Source of the DNA: UBA6522 sp965237785
Lineage (GTDB): Bacteria > Pseudomonadota > Gammaproteobacteria > Steroidobacterales > Rariloculaceae
Length of the DNA: 64,000 bases
Reading direction: 5' to 3'
Assembly: GCA_965237785.1 (NCBI GenBank)
Contig: OZ250159.1
Coordinates: forward strand, 3,348,001-3,412,000
A program made the translations under genes and the position numbers. Under the pieces are notes generated by a model. That model had not been told where the DNA came from. It did not search any database and saw only the letters and a list, made by a program, of their open reading frames with translations. Of the stretch, positions 8,511 through 17,303 are shown piece by piece (position 1 is the stretch's first letter; every line of letters starts with the position of its first letter).

Positions 8511-10097
8511 GTGCACGCAGAGGTTCGCGCCCGCCAGGCCAGCGCCCCCGACCGCGCGCGCATCCTTATTCTGGACTACGGTTCCCAGTACACCCAACTC
8601 ATTGCGCGGCGCGTGCGCGAGGCGGGTGTGTACAGCGAGATCCACCCCCACGACATGGCGCCGGAGGCGCTGACTGCCTTCGCGGCATCCGGCATCATCC
8701 TTTCCGGCGGACCCGAGTCGGTGGTCGCCGAGGATGCGCCCGCAGTGAGCGATGCCGTCGTCGACTCGGGTGTTCCGCTGCTCGGTATCTGCTACGGGAT
8801 GCAAGCCCTGGCAGCCAGGCTGGGTGGCCGCGTGAGTGCGTCGGCGCGACGGGAATTCGGTTATGCCGAGGTCAGCCTCACTGCCGACGACGGACTCCTG
8901 GGCGGTCTGGGCGGGAACGGCAGCCGGCTCAAGGTGTGGATGAGCCACGGCGACCGGGTGGAATCGCTGCCCGCGGGATTCGTGCCCATCGCATCCACGG
9001 GCAATGCTCCCCTGGCCGCCATGGCCGATGCGCAACGCCGCATCTACGGTGTCCAGTTCCACCCCGAAGTCACCCATACGGAACACGGCCAGACCATCAT
9101 CGAGCGGTTCGTGCGCGGCATCTGCGGATGCCCGGGACACTGGACACCGCGCAACATCGTCGCCGAGCACATCGAACAGGTTAGACGCGACGTCGGTACC
9201 GAGCGGGTCCTGCTGGGGCTATCGGGGGGAGTGGATTCCTCCGTGGTGGCGGCCTTGCTGCACGCCGCCATCGGCGACCGACTGGTATGCGTATTCGTCG
9301 ACCACGGGCTGCTGCGTCTGAACGAGGGCGACCAGGTGATGACCATGTTCCGCGAGAACCTGGGGGTCAACGTGGTGCGCGTGAATGCCGAGGAAACATT
9401 TCTCGGCGCCTTGAAAGGCGTGGCCGATCCTGAGGCGAAGCGCAAGATTATCGGCCGGAAATTCATCGAGGTGTTCGAAGCCCAGGCGAAGCAACTGGAA
9501 GGAATCCGCTGGCTTGCGCAGGGGACGATCTACCCCGACGTGATCGAATCCGCCGGCGCGGCCACCGGCAAGGCGCACGTCATCAAGTCGCATCACAACG
9601 TTGCCGGTCTGCCGGCACGGATGCGAATGCAGCTCATCGAACCGCTGCGCAGCCTGTTCAAGGACGAGGTGCGCAAGATCGGCCTGGAACTCGGACTGCC
9701 GCGGCAACTCGTGGGACGCCACCCCTTCCCCGGACCCGGGCTCGGCGTGCGCATCCTCGGGCCCGTCAGAAAGAAATACGCCGACATACTGCGCCGGGCG
9801 GACGACGTCTTCATCAGCGAACTGATCGACCAGGGTCTCTATGACCAGGTGAGCCAGGCCTTCGCCGTGTTCATGCCGATCAAGTCGGTCGGAGTGATGG
9901 GGGACGGGCGCCGCTACGACTACGTGGTCGCCTTGCGCGCCGTGGAGACGGTGGACTTCATGACCGCGCGCTGGGCGCATTTGCCCTACGAGTTCCTCGA
10001 TCGCGTCTCGCGGCGAATCATCAACGAAATACCAGGCATCTCCCGGGTGACCTATGACATCTCGGGGAAGCCCCCGGCAACCATCGAGTGGGAATAG
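8511..10097 (+). CDS. guaA: GMP synthase (glutamine-hydrolysing)
   Basis: A 528-residue enzyme that converts XMP to GMP. The start is a GTG at 8511 with GGAG six bases upstream inside the guaB stop region. The class I glutamine amidotransferase domain shows ILDYGSQYTQ, the nucleophile GICYGMQ, and the His-Glu pair in FHPEVTHT. The ATP-pyrophosphatase domain has LSGGVDSS. The C-terminal dimerisation domain ends in KPPATIEWE as in the family. It completes the guanylate branch with guaB. Confidence 0.97.
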   Translation: MHAEVRARQASAPDRARILILDYGSQYTQLIARRVREAGVYSEIHPHDMAPEALTAFAASGIILSGGPESVVAEDAPAVSDAVVDSGVPLLGICYGMQALAARLGGRVSASARREFGYAEVSLTADDGLLGGLGGNGSRLKVWMSHGDRVESLPAGFVPIASTGNAPLAAMADAQRRIYGVQFHPEVTHTEHGQTIIERFVRGICGCPGHWTPRNIVAEHIEQVRRDVGTERVLLGLSGGVDSSVVAALLHAAIGDRLVCVFVDHGLLRLNEGDQVMTMFRENLGVNVVRVNAEETFLGALKGVADPEAKRKIIGRKFIEVFEAQAKQLEGIRWLAQGTIYPDVIESAGAATGKAHVIKSHHNVAGLPARMRMQLIEPLRSLFKDEVRKIGLELGLPRQLVGRHPFPGPGLGVRILGPVRKKYADILRRADDVFISELIDQGLYDQVSQAFAVFMPIKSVGVMGDGRRYDYVVALRAVETVDFMTARWAHLPYEFLDRVSRRIINEIPGISRVTYDISGKPPATIEWE

Positions 10098-10107
10098 CCG
10101 GTCCGCC

Positions 10108-10557
10108 GTGACCGATTCCGAGTACATGACCCGCGCCCTGTCGCTGGCGCGCGAGGCCCGCGACCACAATGAAGTACCCGTCGGCGCCGTGCTCCTCGGG
10201 CGCGGCGGTGAGGTGCTGACGGCTTGCGGCAATGCTCCGATCGCCTCCAATGACGCCACGGCCCATGCGGAGATCCGCGCGTTGCGGGAGGCCGGACGCG
10301 CCTCGGGAAACTACCGGCTTCCCGGTACCACGATGTACGTGACCCTGGAGCCCTGTCCCATGTGTGCGGGCGCGTTGCTGCAAGCCCGCGTTGCCCGGCT
10401 GGTTTTCGGCGCGTCCGATCCGCGCTCCGGGGCGTGCGGAAGCGTCATCGACCTGCCGGGGGATGAACGCTGGAACCACCGCATCGAAGTGACCGGTGGC
10501 GTGCTGGCCGAGGAGTGTGCCGCGCTCCTGCGCGCATTCTTCGCGGCACGCCGTTAA
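10108..10557 (+). CDS. tadA: tRNA-specific adenosine deaminase TadA
   Basis: A 149-residue zinc deaminase that converts A34 of tRNA-Arg(ACG) to inosine. The GTG at 10108 (VTDSEYMTRAL) is chosen because it follows the guaA stop by 10 bp and gives the usual N-terminus. Catalytic motifs are HAE (TAHAEIRAL) and PCPMC (LEPCPMCAGALL), with GACGS near the C-terminus. It is likely transcribed with guaBA. Confidence 0.93.
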   Translation: MTDSEYMTRALSLAREARDHNEVPVGAVLLGRGGEVLTACGNAPIASNDATAHAEIRALREAGRASGNYRLPGTTMYVTLEPCPMCAGALLQARVARLVFGASDPRSGACGSVIDLPGDERWNHRIEVTGGVLAEECAALLRAFFAARR

Positions 10558-10573
10558 TTGGAGGCGATAGAAT

Positions 10574-11473
10574 TTGGGACACCGCTTGCGAATACCCGAG
10601 CCGCTCACTACGGTCGAGATCGGCATGAGCGATGGTGCCCGCGTCCTCTTGCGCCGGCATGGCAACGCGGCAGGCCCCCGACTCGTGCTGAGCCATGGCA
10701 ACGGCTTTGCGATCGACCTGTATTACCCATTCTGGTCGCTGCTGGCCGACCGTTTCGACCTCGTTCTCTACGATATTCGTAACCACGGCCGGAACCCGCC
10801 CTGCGGTATTCAAAACCAAAGCATCGCTACGTTCGTCTCCGATAGCGAGCGCATCCTCGAAGGCATCGACCGATCTTTCGGGGAAAAGCCCAGGATTGGA
10901 GTTTTTCACTCGCTGTCGGCGGTGGTGGCGCTCAACCACGAGCCGCCCGGGAAAGGGTTTGCGGGCCTGGTTCTGTTCGATGCACCCATTTATCCGACCG
11001 GCGGCGAGCTGCTGGATTTAGACAGGTTCTGGAAGGTGTGCGCGGAGCGAGCGCGGGAGCGGCGGTCGCGCTACGAGACGCTGGAAGAGTTTGTCGACAG
11101 CCTCCGCCGGTCGCCTGCATTTGCAGGATTGGCGCCCGAAGTGCTGAATCTCTTCGCACAGGCGACGTTGCGTCGCGCGTCCGACGGAAACGGCTACGAA
11201 GTTCGCTGCTCGCGCGAGTGCGAGGCGCGAATATACGAGCATGCGTTTGCCTACAATTTCGAACCTGGGGCAGATGAGATCTCCTGTCCGGTCAAGATGA
11301 TCGGCGCCGACCCGACCTTGCCTTTCTCATTCCTTCCGAGCATGGACCTGCGTGGTTTGGTGGACCTCGATTACGACTTCGTACCGGAGGCGACCCATTG
11401 GCTGCAGATCGAAAAACCGCGAGAGTGCATCGCCATGATGCTGGAGTTCCTCAAGCGCCATGCATTGGTATAG
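10574..11473 (+). CDS. Alpha/beta-fold hydrolase
   Basis: A 299-residue protein. The start is a TTG at 10574, supported by GGAGG nine bases upstream; an internal ATG at 10625 is the alternative. The fold is shown by LVLSHGNGF (oxyanion region), a nucleophile elbow FHSLSA (the usual GxSxG has lost both Gly), a later Asp segment (GADPTLP) and the His in ATHWLQIEKP. The triad is therefore plausible, but the substrate is unknown. It follows tadA by 16 bp. Confidence 0.75.
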   Translation: MGHRLRIPEPLTTVEIGMSDGARVLLRRHGNAAGPRLVLSHGNGFAIDLYYPFWSLLADRFDLVLYDIRNHGRNPPCGIQNQSIATFVSDSERILEGIDRSFGEKPRIGVFHSLSAVVALNHEPPGKGFAGLVLFDAPIYPTGGELLDLDRFWKVCAERARERRSRYETLEEFVDSLRRSPAFAGLAPEVLNLFAQATLRRASDGNGYEVRCSRECEARIYEHAFAYNFEPGADEISCPVKMIGADPTLPFSFLPSMDLRGLVDLDYDFVPEATHWLQIEKPRECIAMMLEFLKRHALV

Positions 11474-11515
11474 CGCGCGGGGGGTCTGAGAAAATAGGTT
11501 AGTTCGATATTCGGG

Positions 11516-12370
11516 CTAAAGACCCGCGATCTCGCGAGCCTCGCCGGTCAACTCCAGGATGTGAAGCCCCGTACCCGCCCGGTCCACGGCATGAATGTAG
11601 CCGCGATCGTCCACCTCGACATTGTTGGTCTGGATCTGGGTGTTGCAGTCCGGGTCGCATAACTCATGCGTCGTCTCGGTCATTTTCGGCACGAAGTAGG
11701 CGATTTCGCGGGGACTGAACGGATCGCGGATATCGGCGACACGGACCCCGGCGTTGAAGTAGGACAGGACCACCAGCGCTTTGTCGAAACCCGGATGATA
11801 GGCATCGTTGATTGAATGCGGTCCGAAGCGCAGCCCGCGATTGCAAAAGTCTCCGGACTCTTCCTCGGTCTGGAAGGTCGAGATCGGAAACGGCTTGACG
11901 GTGTGCGCACCGTATCCCAGGTACACACGGTCGCCGAAGGCAAACGGCGCATGCAGTGAAGTCGGTGTCGGACCGGCCGCCCCGGGTTGACTCCCGTCGA
12001 GCGCAAAGTTGCGAATGAATTTCGGTTCATCGGGATTCGACAAATCGAAAACCTGCAGGACCCGGTTGATCCGCCAGCTCTCGGGCGTGCCGTTCAGGTA
12101 ACCGATACCGGACACGCAATCCCAAAAAATCTTGTGGGTCCCGCGCCGGCCCGTATCCGTATAGCCGGTGGTGTAGATCGTGCTCATGAACCGGGGGTCC
12201 GCGGGGTCCGTGACGTCGACGACGGACATGCCGTTGGTTTCGGTCTCGCCGGACAACGGGTTCATGGCTCCACCGCGGTGGTGACCGACGAACAGGATCG
12301 AGCGATCGCCGTAACGGTGGGGAACCGCGTGGTAGGCATCCCGGCCCTGCAGATCATGGTGACCCAGTAG
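11516..12370 (-). pseudogene. LVIVD-repeat beta-propeller protein, N-terminally truncated
   Basis: Reading from an internal ATG at 12265 the frame gives repeats such as VVDVTDPADPRFM, LQVFDLSNPDEPKFI and GVRVADIRDPFSPREI, typical of LVIVD-repeat propellers. The same frame remains open upstream (DAYHAVPHRYGDRSILFVGHH) to about 12370, where it abuts an HsdM fragment. The natural N-terminus and any signal peptide are missing. The C-terminus looks intact. I interpret this as a gene cut by the arrival of restriction-modification DNA or by a deletion. Confidence 0.7.
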
Positions 12371-12553
12371 CGCGGTGTCACGCCCACATAGCGGCCGGGC
12401 GTCAGGCTACAGTCGTGCGGCTCGACCTCGCTGCGGTCGACCAGCTTCATCAATCCCTCGACATCGTGCAGCTTGTGCTTGGGGAAACGTTCCTGCTGCA
12501 AGACGGCTCGGCGGGCGACGTACCGCGCCCGCCGCAGCAACTCGACCACACGA
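12371..12553 (-). pseudogene. HsdM C-terminal fragment
   Basis: About 60 residues (VVELLRRARYVARRAVL, DVEGLMKLVDRSEVE, SLTPGRYVGV) closely parallel the C-terminal part of the HsdM-like gene at 13582-14589 (LRRARYFVRQADWLQ, DVEGLVKLVDRAEID, SLTPGRYVGV). It is flanked by the Fic gene on one side and the LVIVD fragment on the other. It is diverged from the neighbour rather than a fresh duplication, so it is probably a remnant of a second type I methylase gene. Confidence 0.75.
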
Positions 12554-12583
12554 ACCTACCACTCGGCAATTCCGCGACCCGCT

Positions 12584-13585
12584 TCATCGTGCCGCCGCCC
12601 GTCCGCGCGTTGTGAGTCGGTACTTCTGGCTTCTTGCCGTCGGCGACTCAGGAAGGGTCATTTCGACGAGCCCCGTGGAGAGCGCCGGACGAATGTAGTT
12701 TTTGCGGAACGTCGGACGGTGCGACAGTCCGAGCGCCGCCATGAGTTGGGTCGCAGACTTCGGGCCGTCCCGCAGTCCGGCGAGCAGACGTGTTACTTGG
12801 TCGGTTACTTGGTCGTCTGCTTGATCGCTTGTCCCGAAATCCCGGACAGCCTCAAGAATGGCCTCCAGCATGAAGACGATGAACGGGGCGCTCTCTCCTC
12901 TGGCGGAGCTTTCCCGGATGGCGTCGTAGTACTCACTCTGTCGCGCATGAATCAGGCTCTCCACCGGGACATCGGCAAACAGAGGCTTCCAGCGTGTCAG
13001 CATCAAGGTCTGCCAGAGTCGTCCCATCCGTCCGTTGCCGTCCTCGAAGGGATGAATGAACTCGAACTCATAGTGGAAGACCGAGCTGGCTATCAACGGA
13101 TGCTCTCCCGTAACGCCCAGCCATGACAGCAGATTCGACATGAGGTGCGGCACACGGTCGGCGGAAGGGCCGATGTGGTGTACTTCCCCCGCACCGGTCA
13201 CGGCTACCCCGCCGCGCCGGTAGCGGCCGGGAGCGTCCAGCAATCCGGCCAACAGGACCTTGTGCGCGCCGAGCAGATCGGATTCGCTGGCGGGGTTCCA
13301 CCGCGGGGACTGTTCATAGGCATTGATGGCGTTACGGACTTCCTGAATCTCCCGAAGCGGCGCGACCACCGGTTTGCCTTCGAGGATGGTCGATACCTGT
13401 TCTTCGGTGAGCGGGTTGCCTTCAATCGCCAGCGACCCGCGAATGGTGCGGATGCGATTGATCCGCCGCAAGCGCGGATTCGCCCGGACCGCCGCTTCCT
13501 CCGCCCGCCCGATCGCTTCGCCGATCCGTTCGGCAAGATCGAGGATGGTCGAAGTGATGGTGTAGGGCGGCGTCGTTATCGTCAT
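12584..13585 (-). CDS. Class II Fic-family protein (AMP transferase type)
   Basis: A 333-residue protein with the full Fic motif HPFEDGNGRMGR (residues about 178-189), which binds Mg-ATP and carries the catalytic His. An N-terminal inhibitory helix, SLAIEGN, fits (S/T)xxxE(G/N), so this is a self-inhibited class II Fic. The C-terminal part (ATQLMAALGLSHRPTFRKNY) looks like a winged helix. The start overlaps the stop of the upstream HsdM-like gene by 4 bp, so the pair is translationally coupled. Fic genes are often carried inside type I restriction operons. The target is unknown. Confidence 0.88.
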   Translation of the reverse strand: MTITTPPYTITSTILDLAERIGEAIGRAEEAAVRANPRLRRINRIRTIRGSLAIEGNPLTEEQVSTILEGKPVVAPLREIQEVRNAINAYEQSPRWNPASESDLLGAHKVLLAGLLDAPGRYRRGGVAVTGAGEVHHIGPSADRVPHLMSNLLSWLGVTGEHPLIASSVFHYEFEFIHPFEDGNGRMGRLWQTLMLTRWKPLFADVPVESLIHARQSEYYDAIRESSARGESAPFIVFMLEAILEAVRDFGTSDQADDQVTDQVTRLLAGLRDGPKSATQLMAALGLSHRPTFRKNYIRPALSTGLVEMTLPESPTARSQKYRLTTRGRAAAR

Positions 13586-14589
13586 ATCCCCAACGCCTCG
13601 AAGTTTTTCCGGATCGTCACCGCCAGCGTCGCTGCCTTGGCGTCGAGCTCCTCCAGCTCCGCGTGAATTGCACCCATCGCCTCCTCGAAATCGAAATCCT
13701 CGTCCTCCTCTTCGGGCGCCACGCCGACATAGCGGCCGGGCGTCAGACTCCAGTCGTGCGCGTCGATCTCGGCGCGGTCGACCAGCTTCACCAGCCCCTC
13801 TACATCCCGCAGCTCGGCATCGGGAAACCGCTCCTGCAACCAGTCGGCTTGGCGTACGAAATACCGTGCCCGCCGAAGCGGCACCACCGCGCCATGCCGT
13901 GCATCCTCTAGCGCCTTGTGTGCCCTGTTGATCTCCGAATTGGCCCAGATGTCCGATTCCCGCGCTTCAAGCTGCTTGACCGCGACCTCGACCGCCCGTC
14001 CGGCCAGCGTCCCCGCCAGATCGATCTGCTTGCCGAGAGCGCCATCGAACGCTTCGAGCGGCTCAGCGGTCGCCTGCCCTTCCGAGAGCGCCTGTGCGAG
14101 GTAGCTCTCGACCAATCCGAGGAAGCGATCGGACTGTTCCCGGTAGAGCCAGACGATGGCCGCGATGTTTTTCTGCTGCTCTGGGTTGAAGTCGTATATG
14201 GCGCGCGAAACCGTGCGGTAGATGTTGCGCGCATCGAGCATCAGGACGCGATCCGCCCGGACGGGGTCTTGCTCCTTTGCCCGGTCGAAGAACCAGAGCT
14301 GACAAGGCACGGTGCGGGTGTAGAAGAAGTTGCCGCGGATGTCGATCATCACGTCCACGGCGCCGGCCTCGATCAGCGGGCGCTCGGGTATTCTGCCCGC
14401 TGCCTTGTCTTCCTTGATCGCCGCCAGCGCCGAGTGATAGCGGTTCGTCGCCTGCCGCAGAAAGATCAGACCCAGGATGGGCATGAAGTACTCGTTGGAA
14501 GCGAGGTTCGAGTTGGCCCGCAGGTTGTCCGCGACCTTCCAGAGATCCGCTTCGAATCGTTCAATGCCGATCAGGTGATCTGCAATCAC
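13582..14589 (-). pseudogene. HsdM-like type I methylase subunit lacking its catalytic core
   Basis: A 335-residue open frame from a GTG at 14589 (AGGG upstream). The N-terminal helical domain of HsdM (FEADLWKVADNLR, YFMPILGLIFLRQ) runs to about residue 76. It then joins directly to the region that normally follows the methylase core (MIDIRGNFFYTRTVP, LMLDARNIYRTVSR, AAIVWLYR). The SAM-binding motif and the NPPF/Y catalytic motif, roughly 150-200 residues, are absent, yet the frame is preserved. It cannot be an active methyltransferase. It could be a deletion pseudogene or a structural remnant. Coupled to fic. Confidence 0.8.
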
Positions 14590-14709
14590 AGTTTCACCCT
14601 ACGCGAGTAGTAGCGTTGCAAACCAACATCGTCCGGTCCTGCCCTGAACTGATCCAAATCATGCGCTATCGCTCGGGTGCTGCCGGTACCCGACCTGCAA
14701 CAACCAGGT

Positions 14710-15066
14710 TCAGCGCACCGTCACAGTATCGCCATCGGCGGGAAGCTCCGCCACCCTGGCTTTCAGAGACTCCGAAATCCACGAGTTCAGGCTGGCGCCG
14801 CTGCGAGCCGCTTCCAGAAACACACTGCGATGCAACGCCGGGTCGATACGAAGAACGAGCTTGCCGGAAAACGGTTTGTCCGGCGCGCGACCCGATTCCG
14901 TGCATTGCTCGAGATAATCGTCGATCGCTTCGCGGAAAGCGCTCTTGATGCCGCCCACGGAATCGGCCTCGAAGGAAATGACATCCCGCGTATTCAGCAC
15001 ACGGCCGTGCAGGATTCCGTCCCTCTCATCGAAGGAGATGATTGCCTCGTAATCCCTGTATCTCAT
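14710..15066 (-). CDS. hicB: HicB-family antitoxin
   Basis: A 118-residue protein. The N-terminal partially degraded RNase H-like fold (YEAIISFDERDGILHGRV, a SVGGIKSAFREAIDDYL helix) neutralises HicA. The C-terminus is a ribbon-helix-helix DNA-binding domain (LRIDPALHRSVFLEAA, SLNSWISESL). It overlaps the hicA stop by 4 bp. HicB-HicA complexes normally repress their own promoter, consistent with the inverted repeat upstream of hicA. Confidence 0.92.
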   Translation of the reverse strand: MRYRDYEAIISFDERDGILHGRVLNTRDVISFEADSVGGIKSAFREAIDDYLEQCTESGRAPDKPFSGKLVLRIDPALHRSVFLEAARSGASLNSWISESLKARVAELPADGDTVTVR

Positions 15067-15317
15067 GGAGTTACCCCAGCGGCATTGAAGAAATCCCGAA
15101 AATCACGCACTTGGTAGCGCCTGAGCTCCTTGGCCGGATGCGGCCGGTGGAAGTTGGCTCGAACCCCGTTCAGATCGAACCGAACCCGCGAGCCGCGGCC
15201 CTTCCCGATAGTCCCACCCGCGCCAATCACCAAACTCTCGATATCCGACCACCTGACGTTCGCCGGAGCGGGATCCTGAAAAATCCTCCCCAGCGTCTTG
15301 CGTTGCCGGTTGTTCAC
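15063..15317 (-). CDS. hicA: HicA-family mRNA interferase toxin
   Basis: An 84-residue dsRBD-like toxin with the family blocks TLGRIFQDP, WSDIESLV and GSRVRFDLNGVRANFHRPHP. It belongs to the GSRVxF subgroup, in which the catalytic His of classic HicA (GSHH) is not at the usual place. Toxin-first order with a 4-bp overlap to hicB is standard. It appears intact. Confidence 0.92.
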   Translation of the reverse strand: MNNRQRKTLGRIFQDPAPANVRWSDIESLVIGAGGTIGKGRGSRVRFDLNGVRANFHRPHPAKELRRYQVRDFRDFFNAAGVTP

Positions 15318-15325
15318 GGCCGAAT

Positions 15326-15344
15326 AGTATCAAGAACTGATACT
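15326..15344 (-). promoter_or_regulatory. Inverted-repeat operator in front of hicA
   Basis: AGTATCA and TGATACT form perfect 7-bp arms around a 5-bp spacer, centred 18 bp upstream of the hicA start. The position and the dyad fit an autoregulatory operator for the ribbon-helix-helix domain of HicB. This is inferred from placement only. Confidence 0.6.
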
Positions 15345-15465
15345 TTATGGTGCGTTTTCGGGCGTGTCCTTATCAGGGTTCTGCAATTCCACCGCCAATC
15401 CCAAGTTTGACGGACGTCCCTTGGCCGAGCTTCGATGCGAATTGTCGCACTGCTATGCTTGTTGC

Positions 15466-15672
15466 ATGGTCGCATTCGACACATTGAGCGCCGCGAAGGA
15501 GCTACAAGCTGCTGGGTTCGAGCAGTCCCAAGCCGAAGCGGTGGCGCGCACCGTCGTCAAGCTCTATACGGAGCACCTTGCGACGAAAGCGGACCTTTAC
15601 CGCGTGGCGCTCTACATCATCGGTGCGAACGCCGCGATCACCTTCGGGATCGTACGCTTCCTGTCGCCCTGA
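15466..15672 (+). CDS. Small DUF1640-like coiled-coil membrane protein
   Basis: A 68-residue protein from the ATG at 15466. The sequence AAKELQAAGFEQSQAEAVART, then a short amphipathic segment with HLATKADLYR, then one C-terminal transmembrane helix (ALYIIGANAAITFGIVRFL), matches the short bacterial DUF1640 proteins. Function unknown. A longer frame to 15364 is unlikely because its extra residues do not resemble the family. No clear ribosome site is visible. Confidence 0.65.
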   Translation: MVAFDTLSAAKELQAAGFEQSQAEAVARTVVKLYTEHLATKADLYRVALYIIGANAAITFGIVRFLSP

Positions 15673-15674
15673 TC

Positions 15675-17282
15675 CTATTCGCCAACTTCGGCCGAAAAGG
15701 CAGCGTCCTCGCCAACATAAACGATTTCGCCATCGACGATCGTCATCAGGGAAAGAATGCCCTGAATCTCTTCATCGCTGACGGCCGTCGAGAACACATC
15801 ATCGCTCAGCACCACCAGATCGGCTAATTTGCCTTCTTCCAGCGTTCCGTAGTGGTCTTCCGAGCCGGCCAGCCAGGCGCTGCCCCTGGTATGAAGCTGG
15901 ACCGCCTGAGCCCTTGATATACGCTCGTCGGGACAGGTGATGGGAGCATCCGGATTGACTGGGGTTCCAGCTTCGGTGCTTACGGCGTTCGCGGCGGTTC
16001 CCATGGCACCCATGCCGACCATACCGCCCATGCCGCCCGCCCCGATTGCACGCAAGGTGGTCACTCCACCGGCTCGAAGGCCGAAACCCTTGACGTCCTT
16101 TCCGGTCACCATGGCGTAGATGTTGATCCAGGGATTGCCGGGTTGTGCGTTGGTGCTGTCCGTTCCGATGCCTGCGTGAAGCCCTTGCTCCACGACGGTC
16201 CTGAAGGCGACGCTGTCGCAAACACGGCCCGCGGCGCCGCGACCGAAGAACGCGTGTGACGAAAGGTTGATGCCAACGATATCTTCATAACCCAATGCCT
16301 TGATCGCATCGAACTCGGCCTGACCGGGAGACGAATGCTCCAGCGTCAGGCGGGTAACTTCTCCGGTTGCGACGGCAGCAGCGTGATAGGTCTCGATGTC
16401 CGCCAATTGGCCCGCATGCTTGCCGATCTGCCAACCGTTGGAGATCGCCATCTCAACGACATTCCGATAACCATTGGTCTGGATATCGCCGAGGTCTTCC
16501 CCGAGGCCGATGACCTTGAACATGCTGTCGTCTTCAGTGCCGAACTCACCTGCGATCGACCGCACCAGGGCTTCGTAATCGTCCACGGGTGTGATCAGGT
16601 CTCCCTGCACCAGGGCGCGCACCCGGATGGTCAATGCATCGTCGTCGTAGAGTGCCTTGATCGTTTCGTAGTCGGAGAAAACGTCGAAATACTGCGCTCC
16701 CATACCGCGAATACTGCCGCCTACATCGACGACCGAGGTCAACCCGACACTGTTGAACCCTCGCATGACGCGTATCGCCTGTTCCCGCGGGTCGCTGTCC
16801 TGCCGGATCAACCCGAAGGCCACGGCCGAGTCGGCCACGAAGCCTGTGGCGGGATCGATTTGCGGGTTGCCCGCACCTTCAGTGCCGGCGGCCAGTTCGT
16901 TGAGTCTGGCCATGCCCGGAGAATTCGTATACGCGGCCTCATTCGCGCGCAGATGAAGGTAGAACGGATAGCCGCCGGCGGCCGCATCCATCTGTTCCAG
17001 TGTCGGAAAGACATAGGCCGGTCCGCCCCCGGGACCCGAGCCGACGGGGTTTTCGTCCCACTGAATCGGGTTCCAGCCGCCAATGAACGTAATCCATTGA
17101 TCGGGGGGAACACCCGCTTCGGCCATGGAGAAGAACCGGCCGTTGACCAGGTAGAGATCCGTACACGCGTTGTCTTGTGCAGCAGCGTTAGTGAAAATGC
17201 CGCCGGCGAGCAGGGCTACGGCAGCGAGAGGAATGGATGAATCCTGCGCGGTCATCCAGCATTTAGCCAAAAAAATCCCCAT
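15675..17282 (-). CDS. Exported YtcJ-type amidohydrolase with an N-terminal internal deletion
   Basis: A 535-residue frame. The ATG at 17282 is chosen because GGGAGG sits 9 bases upstream; a signal-like segment (AAVALLAGGIFTNAAAQ) follows. The body matches the amidohydrolase-3/YtcJ family: ITFIGGWNPIQW, KHAGQLADIETYH, LEHSSPGQ, GIGTDSTNAQPGNP and a C-terminal KLADLVVLSDD. The usual segment after DLYLVNGRFFSM, which holds the DGRI strand and the HxH metal motif (DxHxH), is missing. NGRFFSM joins directly to AEAGVPPDQW. Activity is doubtful. It lies 21 bp downstream of a sulfatase in the same direction. Confidence 0.7.
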   Translation of the reverse strand: MGIFLAKCWMTAQDSSIPLAAVALLAGGIFTNAAAQDNACTDLYLVNGRFFSMAEAGVPPDQWITFIGGWNPIQWDENPVGSGPGGGPAYVFPTLEQMDAAAGGYPFYLHLRANEAAYTNSPGMARLNELAAGTEGAGNPQIDPATGFVADSAVAFGLIRQDSDPREQAIRVMRGFNSVGLTSVVDVGGSIRGMGAQYFDVFSDYETIKALYDDDALTIRVRALVQGDLITPVDDYEALVRSIAGEFGTEDDSMFKVIGLGEDLGDIQTNGYRNVVEMAISNGWQIGKHAGQLADIETYHAAAVATGEVTRLTLEHSSPGQAEFDAIKALGYEDIVGINLSSHAFFGRGAAGRVCDSVAFRTVVEQGLHAGIGTDSTNAQPGNPWINIYAMVTGKDVKGFGLRAGGVTTLRAIGAGGMGGMVGMGAMGTAANAVSTEAGTPVNPDAPITCPDERISRAQAVQLHTRGSAWLAGSEDHYGTLEEGKLADLVVLSDDVFSTAVSDEEIQGILSLMTIVDGEIVYVGEDAAFSAEVGE

Positions 17283-17303
17283 TCCTCGCATCCTCCCAAG
17301 ACT

